From positions 310,001-374,000 of the forward strand of contig NZ_CP043908.1 of the NCBI RefSeq assembly GCF_008630935.1: 64,000 nt of DNA, in the 5' to 3' direction. Source of the DNA: Thermodesulfobacterium sp. TA1 (GTDB taxonomy: Bacteria > Desulfobacterota > Thermodesulfobacteria > Thermodesulfobacteriales > Thermodesulfobacteriaceae). The notes below the pieces were generated by a model. The model saw only the letters and a list, made by a program, of their open reading frames with translations. It made no database searches and had not been told where the DNA came from. Shown here piece by piece: positions 34,158-42,839 of this stretch (positions are counted from its first letter, which is position 1; every line of letters begins with the position of its first letter). A program made the translations under genes and the position numbers.

Positions 34158-35357
34158 ATGACCCATTACATCGGTGTTGACATTTCTAAAGATAACTTCC
34201 ACTTCTGCATCCTTAACCATGAAGCTAAAACCCTCTCCTCCGGCAAACTCTCTATGTCTCTTCAAGGCTTCTCTGATTTCTTTAACCTTCTCAAAACCCT
34301 CTCTGACCCTATCGTTGTTATGGAATCCTCTGGTAGGTTCCACATCCCCCTTTACTGCTTCCTCGTTGAAAAAGATATCCAAACCTTCATCCTTAACCCT
34401 AAAATCGTCCACAGATTCTTTGAATTTATCTCCGCTAACAACCCCTCTAAATACGACACAAAAGATGCCAAAATCCTTGCACTCTTCGCTCTTAATAACC
34501 CTGAATTCCTTAAATCCTATCCTGAAAACTCTGAACTCCGTAGTGCTTCTCGTCTTATCCAAAAACTTAAACATGAACTTGCTGAAGCTAAAACTCAAAT
34601 CAAATACGCCCTCACTGTTCTTTTCCCAGAAGCTGAAAAGCACTTTAATATTTACTCCCACTCCTTCCTTAACATACTCCTTAAATTCCCCTCTGCTAAA
34701 ACCCTTAAAAAAGCTAAACCAAATGAAATTTCCGAAATTATTAAATCCTCTGTTCCTAAAGGTAAAACCCCTTCCTTTTCTCCCGATGAAGTCATAAACC
34801 TTGCTAAAAACTCTATCGGGGTTGACAATCCTTATCTCTCTCAAACTCTTATCATCTACATCGAAAAACTCTTTTTCCTTGAGCCAAGAATAAAAAAGCT
34901 TGAAGAGATGCTTGTAGAGAAAATGGATGAAGACCAGCAAGAACAAATTAAGCTCATTTCCTCTATAAAAGGTATTTCCTCTAAACTTGCAAGTCTCTTT
35001 TTGGCTGAAATCAGAGACGTAAAAAGATTTTCTAATGCCAAAAAGCTCATAAAGTTTGCGGGCACAGACCCAGTAACAAAACAATCTGGTAAGTATAAAG
35101 CTAAGATGAGCATATCTAAGCAAGGGTCGAGCTTTCTCAGAAATGTTCTTTTCCAGATGGCGGTAGGTGTAGTAAAATGGAATTTTTACTTCAGATCCTA
35201 TTTTATACGTAAGAAGAAAAACTTTGGCAGTTATAAGAAAGCTATGATAGCAGTTGTAAACAAACTTATAAGAGTTATCTATGCAATTTGTAGAAAAAAA
35301 ACTTTCTTTAATCCTGCTTTTTCTAAGTTCCCTGTTCTGGAGGTCTCTCATGTTTAA
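34158..35357 (+). CDS. IS110-family transposase (DEDD recombinase)
   Basis: This 399-residue RNA-guided recombinase has the N-terminal RuvC-like DEDD domain: GVDISKD with the first Asp, VVMESSGRF with the Glu, and YDTKDAKILA with the paired Asp residues. A coiled middle region follows. The C-terminal Transposase_20 domain has ISSIKGISSKLASLFLAEI, FAGTDPVTKQSG and the KQGSSFLRNVL segment carrying the catalytic serine. AAGGAGG at 34144-34150 precedes the ATG. All key residues are present, so it looks active. Composition changes sharply near 34,870: the first 700 bases are C-rich and G-poor, the rest is like its neighbours. Confidence 0.96.
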   Translation: MTHYIGVDISKDNFHFCILNHEAKTLSSGKLSMSLQGFSDFFNLLKTLSDPIVVMESSGRFHIPLYCFLVEKDIQTFILNPKIVHRFFEFISANNPSKYDTKDAKILALFALNNPEFLKSYPENSELRSASRLIQKLKHELAEAKTQIKYALTVLFPEAEKHFNIYSHSFLNILLKFPSAKTLKKAKPNEISEIIKSSVPKGKTPSFSPDEVINLAKNSIGVDNPYLSQTLIIYIEKLFFLEPRIKKLEEMLVEKMDEDQQEQIKLISSIKGISSKLASLFLAEIRDVKRFSNAKKLIKFAGTDPVTKQSGKYKAKMSISKQGSSFLRNVLFQMAVGVVKWNFYFRSYFIRKKKNFGSYKKAMIAVVNKLIRVIYAICRKKTFFNPAFSKFPVLEVSHV

Positions 35358-35382
35358 TTCCTATTTTCTGATAGTTGACTCC

Positions 35383-35868
35383 TTAAACAGATTTTTCTAA
35401 AACTACCTCTCCACTTTTTCCTCCGGTTTTATAAACCAATCTAACATTGGTGATTTTTATGCGTTTGTCTAATGATTTACACATGTCATAAATCGTAAGA
35501 GCCGCTATGCTTACTGCGGTTAAAGCCTCCATTTCCACTCCCGTTTGTCCTACGGTTTTCACCATACCTTCGATTTCAATAGAAAATTTTTCAGGGATAA
35601 ACTTAAATTGTAGGTCTACTTTGGTAATCGGTAAAGGATGGCAAAGAGGGATAAGTTCTGAGGTTTTTTTTGCCGCTAAGATACCTGCTACTTTTGCACA
35701 AGCCAAAAAGTCTCCTTTAGGTATGTCTTGAGATAATACCTTGGGATAAACTTCTTCAGGAAAAACTACCTCAGCCTTAGCTATGGCTATCCTTTCGGTA
35801 TATGGTTTTTCACCAACATCTACCATGAAGAGATTACCTTTTTGGTCTAAGTGAGTAAAATCAGCCAT
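35383..35868 (-). CDS. moaC: Cyclic pyranopterin monophosphate synthase MoaC
   Basis: MoaC converts the MoaA product to cyclic pyranopterin monophosphate, the first stable intermediate of molybdopterin. That cofactor would serve the tungsten AOR in this window. At 161 aa it shows LIPLCHPLPITKVDLQF and the GQTGVEMEALTAVSIAALTIYDMCK block with conserved Lys and Asp residues. It begins on the last base of dnaJ. Its stop (35383-35385) lies only 3 nt from the inferred IS110 right end, so the insertion spared the coding sequence. Confidence 0.95.
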   Translation of the reverse strand: MADFTHLDQKGNLFMVDVGEKPYTERIAIAKAEVVFPEEVYPKVLSQDIPKGDFLACAKVAGILAAKKTSELIPLCHPLPITKVDLQFKFIPEKFSIEIEGMVKTVGQTGVEMEALTAVSIAALTIYDMCKSLDKRIKITNVRLVYKTGGKSGEVVLEKSV

Positions 35869-37013
35869 TATTTACTTCCAAAGATAAACCTTTTCCAGAA
35901 GCTTTCCTTTTTCTTTTTTTCTTGTTTTTGATAAGGTTCTAATCTGTTGGTGGAACGGTCGATATTTTCTTTTTCTGCAATTTGGTAAAGAAGGTTTTTA
36001 GTTTCTTCTTTAACTTTGTTAGGAAGCTCTACTTGTAGCTTAAGGATAAAGTCTCCTCTTTTTTTGGTTTTTGGGTCAGGGAGGCCTTTACCTTCTATCA
36101 CGATTTCATCCCCTGGTTGGGAACCAGGGGGAACCTTAACCGTTAATTTTTCATGGAAAAAAGGTACTTCTACTTCATCTCCTAAGATGGCAGAAATAAA
36201 ATTTACCTTTAAAATCCCTATAAGATTAGACTTTTCACGATAGAATAAAGGATGAGGTTTAACCTTTACTCTTATATAGAGATCACCTGGCCTACCACCA
36301 TAAAGCCCAGCCTCTCCTTCTCCATAAATCCGAAGGATGGTTCCATCCTCTACCCCGGCAGGAATAACCACTTTTATCTGCTTTTTTTTCCATGCTCTGC
36401 CTGAACCGTTACACCTTTTACAAGCCTCTACATAAGTTGAACCTTTTCCTCTGCAATCTGGGCAGGCATAGGCTATCCTAAAAAAACCTTCTGTATAAAC
36501 TACCTTACCCTTACCTTTACAGGTTTCACAGACCTTTATTCCCTTTTCTGGATTATAACCTAAGCCTCCACAATCATCGCATAGGTCAAGTTTTTCTATA
36601 TCAAGCGTAACCTCTTTTTCTGAAAAGAGGTCTTCTAAATCAACCGCTACTTCATAGGAAAGGTCAGCCCCATCTCTGGGTCTGGTATGACTTTTTTCTT
36701 CAAAGGTAAAACCAAAAAAGTCTTCAAAAATGTCAGAAAAAGTCTTAAAGATATCGTTTATGTCTTCAAACCTTCTATGTCCTGAAGAACTGAGCCCTGC
36801 ATAACCGTAGGTGTCATAAATAGCTCTTTTTTCTGGGTCAGAAAGAACCTCATAAGCCTCAGAAATTTCTTTAAACTTTTCTTCAGCCTCTTTGTTACCA
36901 GGATTTTTGTCTGGGTGATATTTAAGCGCAAGCCTTCTATAAGCCCGTTTTATCTCTTCTTGAGAGGCGTTTCTTGGAACCCCTAAAATTTCGTAAAAAT
37001 CTTTGTAAGACAT
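35868..37013 (-). CDS. dnaJ: Chaperone DnaJ
   Basis: DnaJ is the Hsp40 co-chaperone that stimulates DnaK. The J-domain covers residues 1-70 with the HPD motif (YHPDKNPG). A G/F region is weak, consisting of a short [16 protein letters not shown]-rich segment. Four CxxCxGxG zinc repeats follow ([32 protein letters not shown]). The C-terminal substrate-binding domains end with a basic, lysine-rich tail. Length is 381 aa. It lies 8 nt downstream of rpoZ. No dnaK or grpE is nearby. Confidence 0.96.
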   Translation of the reverse strand: MSYKDFYEILGVPRNASQEEIKRAYRRLALKYHPDKNPGNKEAEEKFKEISEAYEVLSDPEKRAIYDTYGYAGLSSSGHRRFEDINDIFKTFSDIFEDFFGFTFEEKSHTRPRDGADLSYEVAVDLEDLFSEKEVTLDIEKLDLCDDCGGLGYNPEKGIKVCETCKGKGKVVYTEGFFRIAYACPDCRGKGSTYVEACKRCNGSGRAWKKKQIKVVIPAGVEDGTILRIYGEGEAGLYGGRPGDLYIRVKVKPHPLFYREKSNLIGILKVNFISAILGDEVEVPFFHEKLTVKVPPGSQPGDEIVIEGKGLPDPKTKKRGDFILKLQVELPNKVKEETKNLLYQIAEKENIDRSTNRLEPYQKQEKKKKESFWKRFIFGSK

Positions 37014-37021
37014 TTCATCCT

Positions 37022-37288
37022 TTATTTAGAAGAGCCTCTTTGCTTTAAAATCTCGGCAAGCTCATAAGGTGAGGTAGTTTTTTCTTTTTTGCCAAGCTGT
37101 TTTATGTTTTCAAAATTAACCAACCCAGCGGCTATTTCCCTAAGCGATAATACTATTTCTTTGTTGTCAGCTTGTAAAAGCGGCTCAGCCCCTTCTTTTA
37201 GTTGTTTAACCCGCTCTATAGCTAAATGTACCAATTTAAACCTGCTTGGTACCTTTTTTAAACAATCTTCTATCGTAACTCTTGCCAT
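37022..37288 (-). CDS. rpoZ: RNA polymerase omega subunit
   Basis: An 88-residue protein beginning [20 protein letters not shown] matches the bacterial omega signature (TVEDCLxKVxNRFxLV). RAxQL-like ERVKQL and the [15 protein letters not shown] segment follow. Omega helps fold beta' and, with DksA and ppGpp, shapes the stringent response. dksA is in the same gene run. It sits 39 nt after the NifU-like gene. Confidence 0.9.
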   Translation of the reverse strand: MARVTIEDCLKKVPSRFKLVHLAIERVKQLKEGAEPLLQADNKEIVLSLREIAAGLVNFENIKQLGKKEKTTSPYELAEILKQRGSSK

Positions 37289-37327
37289 ACCTTTTTCACC
37301 CCTTTTGAGATTAAGATGTATAAAAAA

Positions 37328-37552
37328 TTAAACTGCTACTACCTCGGTTACCTCAGGGACTTCTTTTTTAAGGTATCTTTCGATACCCATCTTTAGGGTC
37401 ATGGTAGACATAGGACAAGACCCACAAGCGCCTTTTAGCCTTACTTTAACTACTCCTTCTGGAGTAACCTCTACCAATTCTACATCTCCCCCATCAGCCT
37501 GCAACATAGGTCTTACCTTAGCCAAAGCTTGTTCTACGGCTTCTTTAATCAT
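37328..37552 (-). CDS. NifU C-terminal-domain Fe-S scaffold protein
   Basis: This 74-residue stand-alone NifU-like domain has [11 protein letters not shown] and the [16 protein letters not shown] motif, whose CxxC binds a transferable Fe-S cluster. Such short Nfu proteins deliver clusters to apo-proteins, which are plentiful here (IlvD, HypD, RlmN, the ferredoxin pair). It is the first gene of the minus-strand run and has a GGAGGA site before ATG 37552. Confidence 0.93.
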   Translation of the reverse strand: MIKEAVEQALAKVRPMLQADGGDVELVEVTPEGVVKVRLKGACGSCPMSTMTLKMGIERYLKKEVPEVTEVVAV

Positions 37553-37601
37553 TTCTAAAATCCTCCTGAAAAAGTTTTTCTAAAATTTAATACATTTTTT
37601 C

Positions 37602-37629
37602 TTGACATCAAGATTTAATTTCATAAAAT
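37602..37629 (+). promoter_or_regulatory. Promoter of ilvD
   Basis: A consensus TTGACA (37602-37607) and TAAAAT (37624-37629) are 16 bp apart, 34 nt upstream of the ilvD ATG. They lie in the divergent gap with the NifU-like gene. Confidence 0.65.
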
Positions 37630-37662
37630 AACTTATATCGTTATTTAAAAGTGGAGGAAAAG

Positions 37663-39318
37663 ATGAGAAGCAACCGTATCAAAAAGGGTATAGAAAGAGC
37701 TCCTCATAGGTCTTTATTGAAAGCTTTAGGTTTTACTGAAGAAGAGCTAAACAAACCTCTTATAGGAATCGCTAATTCTTTTAATGAAATCATTCCAGGA
37801 CATATCCATCTCAGGCAGATAGTAGAAGCGGTTAAAGCAGGTGTAAGAGAAGCAGGAGGGGTGCCTGTTGAGTTTGGAGTGATAGGGGTTTGCGATGGGA
37901 TCGCGATGAACCATGAAGGAATGAAATATTCTCTCCCCAGCAGAGAAATTATAGCAGATTCTATAGAAATCATGGCTCATGCCCATGCTTTTGATGGGTT
38001 AGTTCTTGTTACCAGTTGTGATAAAATAACCCCTGGTATGATGATGGCTGCTTTTAGGATAAACATTCCTGCTATCATGATAGCAGGTGGTCCGATGCTT
38101 ACAGGGATTTATAAAGGGCATAAGGTTAATCTTATTTCCGTTTTTGAAGCTATTGGGAAGGTTCAAAAAAAAGAGATGACAGAAGAAGAACTTAAACAAC
38201 TTGAAAGCTGTGCTTGTCCTACCTGTGGTTCTTGTGCAGGTATGTTCACCGCTAACTCCATGAATTGTCTTTCTGAGGCTATAGGGATAGCTTTACCAGG
38301 TAACGGGACTATACCTGCGGTGTTTGCTGATCGTATCCGTTTAGCTAAAGAAACAGGAAAAAAAATCATAGAATTGGTAGAAAAAGGACTTACCCCCAGG
38401 AAACTTATTAACAAAAAATCTTTTGAAAATGCCATAGCGGTAGATATGGCCCTTGGGTGTTCTACCAACACAGTTTTACATCTTATGGCTATAGCAAAGG
38501 AGGCTAAAGTAGATTTAGATTTAAAGGTTTTTGATGAGATTTCTAAAAAAACGCCGGTTCTATCTAAGCTTATTCCAGCAGGGCACCACAGTGTAGTAGA
38601 TTTACATTTTGCCGGTGGTATTCCTGCGGTTTTAAAGGAGCTTTCTAAGTTAGGTATTATACATTTAGACGTAAAAAACGTTTCTGGAAAGCCCTTAAAA
38701 CAGCTTTTAAAGGATGTAGAGGTCCTGGATAGAGAAGTGATAAGGTCGGTAGAGAATCCCTATCAGAAAGAAGGTGGAATTGCTATTCTTTATGGTAATT
38801 TGGCCCCTGAAGGGGCGGTGGTAAAAACTAGTGCAGTTTTGCCGGAAATGTTAAAACACACCGGTCCTGCTAGAGTGTTTAATTCTGAAGAAGAGGCGTA
38901 TCAAGCCATTTTAGCAGGAAAAATCAAAAAAGGAGATGTAGTGGTTATAAGATATGAAGGTCCTAAGGGTGGACCTGGAATGAGAGAAATGCTTTCTCCT
39001 ACTTCAGCTATAGTAGGGATGGGGTTGGGTGGTTCTGTAGCCCTTATTACTGACGGTAGGTTTAGCGGAGGAACCCAAGGGGCTTGTATAGGCCATGTTT
39101 CCCCAGAGGCTGCCGAAGGAGGTCCTATTGCTTTGGTTAAGGATGGGGATTTGATAGAAATAGACATCCCTGAGAGAAGGCTTGAGCTTAAAGTTTCAGA
39201 AAAGGAGCTTGAAGAACGTAAGAAAAAATGGAAGCCACTTCAGAAAAAAGTAGAAGGAGTATTGAAAAAATATCAAAGTTTAGTACAATCAGGGGCAAAA
39301 GGAGCTATCTTAGAATGA
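37663..39318 (+). CDS. ilvD: Dihydroxy-acid dehydratase
   Basis: IlvD dehydrates dihydroxy-acids to 2-oxo acids in valine, leucine and isoleucine synthesis and needs an Fe-S cluster. It shows [35 protein letters not shown] and [19 protein letters not shown] with the cluster cysteines. [18 protein letters not shown] follows near the C-terminus. ATG 37663 is preferred over GTG 37651 because GGAGG (37653-37657) lies 5 nt before the ATG and overlaps the GTG. Predicted length is 551 aa. Its stop overlaps the mlaE start (ATGA). No other ilv gene is adjacent. Confidence 0.96.
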   Translation: MRSNRIKKGIERAPHRSLLKALGFTEEELNKPLIGIANSFNEIIPGHIHLRQIVEAVKAGVREAGGVPVEFGVIGVCDGIAMNHEGMKYSLPSREIIADSIEIMAHAHAFDGLVLVTSCDKITPGMMMAAFRINIPAIMIAGGPMLTGIYKGHKVNLISVFEAIGKVQKKEMTEEELKQLESCACPTCGSCAGMFTANSMNCLSEAIGIALPGNGTIPAVFADRIRLAKETGKKIIELVEKGLTPRKLINKKSFENAIAVDMALGCSTNTVLHLMAIAKEAKVDLDLKVFDEISKKTPVLSKLIPAGHHSVVDLHFAGGIPAVLKELSKLGIIHLDVKNVSGKPLKQLLKDVEVLDREVIRSVENPYQKEGGIAILYGNLAPEGAVVKTSAVLPEMLKHTGPARVFNSEEEAYQAILAGKIKKGDVVVIRYEGPKGGPGMREMLSPTSAIVGMGLGGSVALITDGRFSGGTQGACIGHVSPEAAEGGPIALVKDGDLIEIDIPERRLELKVSEKELEERKKKWKPLQKKVEGVLKKYQSLVQSGAKGAILE

Positions 39319-40082
39319 ACTTTTTACAGTATCTGGGAAAAAGATTTTTAAAAGTTGTTGAAGATGCCGGTGGAATTTTTCTCTTCTTTTTAAAAAGTCT
39401 GGTTTATTTTTTTATTCCTCCTTTTAGGTTTAGACTTTTGATTAAACATATGGAGTTTATAGGGGTTAAATCTTTTTGGGTGGTTTTTCTTACTGCTCTT
39501 TTTTCAGGGATGGTAACCGCTTATCAAGTAAACATTGCCCTTGCCAAAGTAGGTTCTCAAAGTATCTTAGGTGGAGCAGTAGCCTTAACCCTTACTCGAG
39601 AGTTAGGCCCTGTGCTTACCGCCATAGTAGTGGTAGCCAGAGCTGGTTCGGCTATCTGTGCAGAGCTTGGAAGTATGAGGATTACCGAACAGATTGATGC
39701 CCTTAAAATTATGGCGGTTAACCCTATTCAGTATCTTCTTAGCCCAAGGCTTTGGGCTTCTATCTTGGTTTTGCCTTTGCTTACCGCAATAGCCGATTTA
39801 ATCGGTATTTTAGGTGGATATGTGGTAGGGGTTTTTTTGGTAAAGATAGACCCTGGGCTTCTTACTGCCAGAATGGTTGATATGGTAGAGTTTAAAGACA
39901 TCATGAGTGGTATCATAAAGTCTATCTTTTTTGGGGCCTTTTTGGTAAGTGTATGCGGGTATAAGGGATATAATGTAAGAGGAGGAGCTGAAGGGGTTGG
40001 CAGGGCTACAACCGAAGCGGTGGTAGTTTCTACGGTAGGTATTCTGGTGATGGATTATATCTTAACCACTCTTTTCTTTTAG
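39315..40082 (+). CDS. mlaE: MlaE-type lipid ABC transporter permease
   Basis: This is the permease of the Mla phospholipid-transport ABC system that maintains outer-membrane asymmetry. The 255-residue product from ATG 39315 starts [13 protein letters not shown], as expected. A longer frame from 39228 would lie inside ilvD and is not credible. [44 protein letters not shown] and [17 protein letters not shown] are family hallmarks. It overlaps ilvD by 4 bp and is followed 8 nt later by mlaF. Confidence 0.94.
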   Translation: MNFLQYLGKRFLKVVEDAGGIFLFFLKSLVYFFIPPFRFRLLIKHMEFIGVKSFWVVFLTALFSGMVTAYQVNIALAKVGSQSILGGAVALTLTRELGPVLTAIVVVARAGSAICAELGSMRITEQIDALKIMAVNPIQYLLSPRLWASILVLPLLTAIADLIGILGGYVVGVFLVKIDPGLLTARMVDMVEFKDIMSGIIKSIFFGAFLVSVCGYKGYNVRGGAEGVGRATTEAVVVSTVGILVMDYILTTLFF

Positions 40083-40090
40083 AGGTATAG

Positions 40091-40819
40091 ATGATAGTCA
40101 TCAAAGGTCTTAAAAAAAGTTTTAACGGGTTTGAAGTTTTAAAAGGGGTAGACCTTACCATCCCTGAAAACAGCATCACCTTTATCATGGGACAAAGTGG
40201 AACCGGTAAAAGCGTTCTTTTAAAGCATATAGTAGGGTTGCTTAAACCTGATGCAGGAGAGATTTGGTTTGAAAATCAAGATATAACCAAGCTTTCTGAA
40301 AAAGAATTGCAAAAGGTCAGAAAAAACATAGGATTCTTGTTTCAAGAAGGGGCTTTGTTTGATTCTATGACGGTAGGCGAAAATGTGGCTTTCCCTTTAA
40401 AGGAACATTTTAAATTAAGTCCTAAAGAAATAGATACCCAAGTGGATGAGCTTTTAGAGGCAGTAGGACTTCTTACTTCAAAAAACAAATTTCCGTCTGA
40501 GCTTTCAGGAGGAATGAAAAAAAGAGCAGCTTTAGCCAGGACCCTTGCCTTAAAACCTAAAGTCATCCTTTTTGATGAGCCTACCACCGGACTTGACCCT
40601 ATTTTACAGGTTTCTATTTTACAACTGATAAAAGAAATAAAGGAAAAATATCAGCTTACCTGTGCGATTATAAGCCATGATGTAGCTTTAGCTTTAAAGT
40701 TTGCAGACTATATTGCTTTTTTACATCAAGGGGTTATCCTAAAAATGGGAACCCCCGAAGAGATAAAACAGGCAGAAGAAGAGTTTATTAAAACCTTTTT
40801 AATAAGCGCGTTGTTATAG
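40091..40819 (+). CDS. mlaF: MlaF-type lipid ABC transporter ATPase
   Basis: This is the cytoplasmic ATPase of the Mla system, 242 aa. Walker A GQSGTGKSVLLKHIVG is near residues 34-49. The Q-loop lies in GFLFQEGALFDSMTVGENVAFPL, the signature is LSGGMKKRAALAR, and Walker B is VILFDEPTTGLDP. The LSGGM signature with GALFDS is typical for MlaF. Located between mlaE and mlaD in the standard order. Confidence 0.95.
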   Translation: MIVIKGLKKSFNGFEVLKGVDLTIPENSITFIMGQSGTGKSVLLKHIVGLLKPDAGEIWFENQDITKLSEKELQKVRKNIGFLFQEGALFDSMTVGENVAFPLKEHFKLSPKEIDTQVDELLEAVGLLTSKNKFPSELSGGMKKRAALARTLALKPKVILFDEPTTGLDPILQVSILQLIKEIKEKYQLTCAIISHDVALALKFADYIAFLHQGVILKMGTPEEIKQAEEEFIKTFLISALL

Positions 40820-40837
40820 AAAAGAGGAGGTGAAGAC

Positions 40838-41854
40838 ATGACAACTAAAGGGTCTACAGAAATAAAGGTGGGTTTTTTTGTTTTAATAGGTATATTAGCC
40901 CTTTTTTATCTTACCTTTAAGCTTGGGGAGGAGTTTTTTACCCCTAAAGACAGTTATAAACTTTATGCAGTTTTTGAAAACGTTTCAGGGCTGGCTAAAG
41001 GAGCTAAAATAGAGATGGCTGGAGTAAACATAGGTAAGGTAGGGAATATAGAGCTTACCCCTGAAGGAAAGGCAAAGGTAGAACTTTTAATCTATAGTAA
41101 GTATAAAGTGCAAGATGACGCAGAGGCTTACATAAAAACTTACGGGGTTTTAGGGGATAAATTTGTAGAGATAAAACCAGGTTTTTCAAAAAACTATCTT
41201 GCACCCCAAAGCATGATAGCTAATACCCATAGTGCGATTTCGGTAGATGATTTGTTGGCTAACTTAGGACCTACAGTAGAAGGGTTGAAAGAACTTTTAG
41301 GTACTGAAGAAGGAAAACAAAATCTTAAAATTTTGGTGGCTAACATAAAAGAAGCCTCTGAAAGTTTTAAGGGTATTGCTTCTAAGATTGAAAAAGGACA
41401 GGGAACTTTGGGTAAACTGGTTACAGACGATAGCCTTTATGCCAATCTTAAGGATACGACAGAGCATTTAAAGTTAATCGCTAAACAGATAGAAAGTGGG
41501 CAAGGAACCCTTGGTAAATTGGTTAAAGACGACCAACTTTATAAAAGTCTTACCCAAACGGTAGCCAATTTAGAAAAGGTTTCAAAAAAATTGGAAAGAG
41601 GAGAGGGTACCTTAGGGAAACTAATGCATGATGAGAGCCTGTATAAAGATTTACAAGAAGTATCTCGAAATCTAAAAGATATAACCGCAAGGATAGAAAG
41701 GGGAGAAGGGACTTTAGGTAAACTTTTAAAAGATGATTCTCTTTATGTAGAAGCTAAAAAGACTTTAAAAAGCGTTAATAGAGCAGCGAAAGGAGTGGAA
41801 GAACAGGTTCCTATTAGTGTGTTGGGAACGGTAGCTGGGGCAGCGATGAAATAA
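40838..41854 (+). CDS. mlaD: MlaD-type MCE protein with four C-terminal 34-residue repeats
   Basis: This is the periplasmic, membrane-anchored lipid-binding subunit of the Mla system. One N-terminal helix lies at about residues 11-27. One MCE domain covers about 36-115 (YAVFENVSGLAKGAKIEMAGVNIGKV). A long helical tail carries four tandem repeats of exactly 34 residues with core G(Q/E)GTLGKL-x2-D(D/E)-x-LY, encoded at 41390-41797. It is 338 aa, roughly twice the length of E. coli MlaD. mlaB and mlaC are not adjacent. It converges on the siroheme-decarboxylase-like gene. Confidence 0.93.
   Translation: MTTKGSTEIKVGFFVLIGILALFYLTFKLGEEFFTPKDSYKLYAVFENVSGLAKGAKIEMAGVNIGKVGNIELTPEGKAKVELLIYSKYKVQDDAEAYIKTYGVLGDKFVEIKPGFSKNYLAPQSMIANTHSAISVDDLLANLGPTVEGLKELLGTEEGKQNLKILVANIKEASESFKGIASKIEKGQGTLGKLVTDDSLYANLKDTTEHLKLIAKQIESGQGTLGKLVKDDQLYKSLTQTVANLEKVSKKLERGEGTLGKLMHDESLYKDLQEVSRNLKDITARIERGEGTLGKLLKDDSLYVEAKKTLKSVNRAAKGVEEQVPISVLGTVAGAAMK
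41390..41797 (+). repeat. Four in-frame 102-bp repeats inside mlaD
   Basis: The units start at 41390, 41492, 41594 and 41696, each 102 bp (34 codons), with invariant GTLGKL followed by a D(D/E)xLY pair. The DNA copies have diverged, so this is an old protein-level duplication and not a recent tandem array. The repeats are predicted helical with a turn at GxGTLGKL. Confidence 0.9.
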
Positions 41855-41857
41855 GGA

Positions 41858-42319
41858 TTAAAGGTTAAAAACTGCCTTAGCTTTAAATTTCTTTATTGCA
41901 GGAAAAGTTTTGATTTCTATCAGATATTTTTGAGTTAAAGTGTTTATTAAATCTTGAAATTTACTTTCTGAAGGGGTAACTACGGTAAACCAAAAGTTTA
42001 GTCTATGTTCTCTAAGATAGGCATGGGTAACCTCTGGAAGTTCAGCGATTTCAAAGGCTATGTTTATTTTATCTTTAGGAATAGAGGCTGCACAAAGGCA
42101 GGTAAAATATCCTAATTTAACCGAGTTTACCGTGGCACCAAAATGTCTGATGATTCCCTTATTGTGTAAGTTTATTAAAACTTCTATGATTGTTTTTTCT
42201 GAAAGATTTAACTTTTGAGCCAAGCCTTGAAAAGGTCTTTCTTCTATCGGAAAGTCTTGTTGTAATAGGTTCAGCAAAGCCTTTTCTTGTTCTTGAGAAA
42301 TACAAAACTTTTTTTCCAT
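41858..42319 (-). CDS. Siroheme decarboxylase-like protein (AhbA/AhbB, Lrp/AsnC fold)
   Basis: This 153-residue protein combines an N-terminal winged helix with an AsnC-type ligand domain. Motifs diagnostic for the Ahb/NirDLGH family are present: NKGIIRHFGATVNSVKLGY and THAYLREHRLNFWFTV. Ahb enzymes decarboxylate siroheme to didecarboxysiroheme, the route to heme in sulfate reducers. The YLREHRLNFWFT form looks closer to AhbA than AhbB. The usual partner gene is not adjacent. It lies alone on the minus strand, divergent from fabZ. Confidence 0.83.
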   Translation of the reverse strand: MEKKFCISQEQEKALLNLLQQDFPIEERPFQGLAQKLNLSEKTIIEVLINLHNKGIIRHFGATVNSVKLGYFTCLCAASIPKDKINIAFEIAELPEVTHAYLREHRLNFWFTVVTPSESKFQDLINTLTQKYLIEIKTFPAIKKFKAKAVFNL

Positions 42320-42393
42320 TTAATTTTTTCCTTCTTTTAAGATTTGTTTTTCTATGATAATATAAAAACTAATTCTTACAACGGAGGATAGTG

Positions 42394-42834
42394 ATGGAAA
42401 TAAAGGCTAAAGAAATTTTTAGCTTCCTTCCTCATCGTTATCCGTTTTTACTAATAGATAAAATTTTAGAACTTGATAAGGAAGGAGAGTATATAAAGGT
42501 TTTGAAAAACGTAACCATTAATGAGCCTTTCTTCCAAGGCCATTTTCCTGGGAATCCTATAATGCCGGGAGTTTTAATTTTAGAGGCAATGGCTCAAGCG
42601 GCTGCTGCAGGACTTAAGGTGATTTTTCCGGAATACAAAGATAGGCTTTTTGTGTTTGCAGGGGCTGATAAGGTAAGATTTAGACATCCGGTATATCCAG
42701 GAGATACTTTAATCTTAGAAGCTAAAGGTTTTAAGAAAAAAGGTCATATTATTAAAACTTATGCCGTGGCTAAGGTGGGTGATAAGGTAGTAGCCGAGGC
42801 AGAGTTGATCGCAGGCTTAAAAGAGGAGGATTAA
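42394..42834 (+). CDS. fabZ: 3-hydroxyacyl-ACP dehydratase FabZ
   Basis: FabZ dehydrates 3-hydroxyacyl-ACP in fatty-acid synthesis and competes with LpxA for 3-hydroxyacyl-ACP. The active-site [19 protein letters not shown] (His and Glu) and the preceding [11 protein letters not shown] are intact. ATG 42394 is chosen over GTG 42391: GGAGG at 42383-42387 is 6 nt from the ATG. Length is 146 aa. It opens the lipid A cluster, with lpxA starting 5 nt after its stop. Confidence 0.96.
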   Translation: MEIKAKEIFSFLPHRYPFLLIDKILELDKEGEYIKVLKNVTINEPFFQGHFPGNPIMPGVLILEAMAQAAAAGLKVIFPEYKDRLFVFAGADKVRFRHPVYPGDTLILEAKGFKKKGHIIKTYAVAKVGDKVVAEAELIAGLKEED

Positions 42835-42839
42835 ACATC

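Larger units (their letters stand above)
33990..35380 (+). mobile_element. IS110-family insertion sequence
   Basis: The element comprises a structured non-coding left end (about 168 nt), one transposase gene and a very short right end. IS110 elements lack terminal inverted repeats and target duplications. The boundaries are therefore inferred: a CT dinucleotide at 33990-33991 on the left and CT at 35379-35380 on the right, the latter supported by a 9-nt match of the leader RNA to 35378-35386. It sits in the opposite orientation inside an otherwise co-directional minus-strand run, between moaC and dksA. The transposase presence is certain; the exact ends are not. Confidence 0.7.

Noticed and set aside
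34174-34797. A 207-codon open frame overlapping the transposase on the same strand
   Set aside because: The product is a low-complexity Ser/Leu/Thr/Lys sequence caused by the pyrimidine-rich composition of the first half of the transposase gene.
33945-35351. A 468-codon open frame antisense to the whole IS110 transposase
   Set aside because: It mirrors the transposase and arises from its C-rich, G-poor coding strand. The translation is rich in F, R and K without a recognisable domain, and it lacks a ribosome site.
39228-39314. A 29-residue N-terminal extension of MlaE
   Set aside because: It lies within ilvD, has no ribosome site and does not resemble the family. ATG 39315 overlapping the ilvD stop is the usual coupling.
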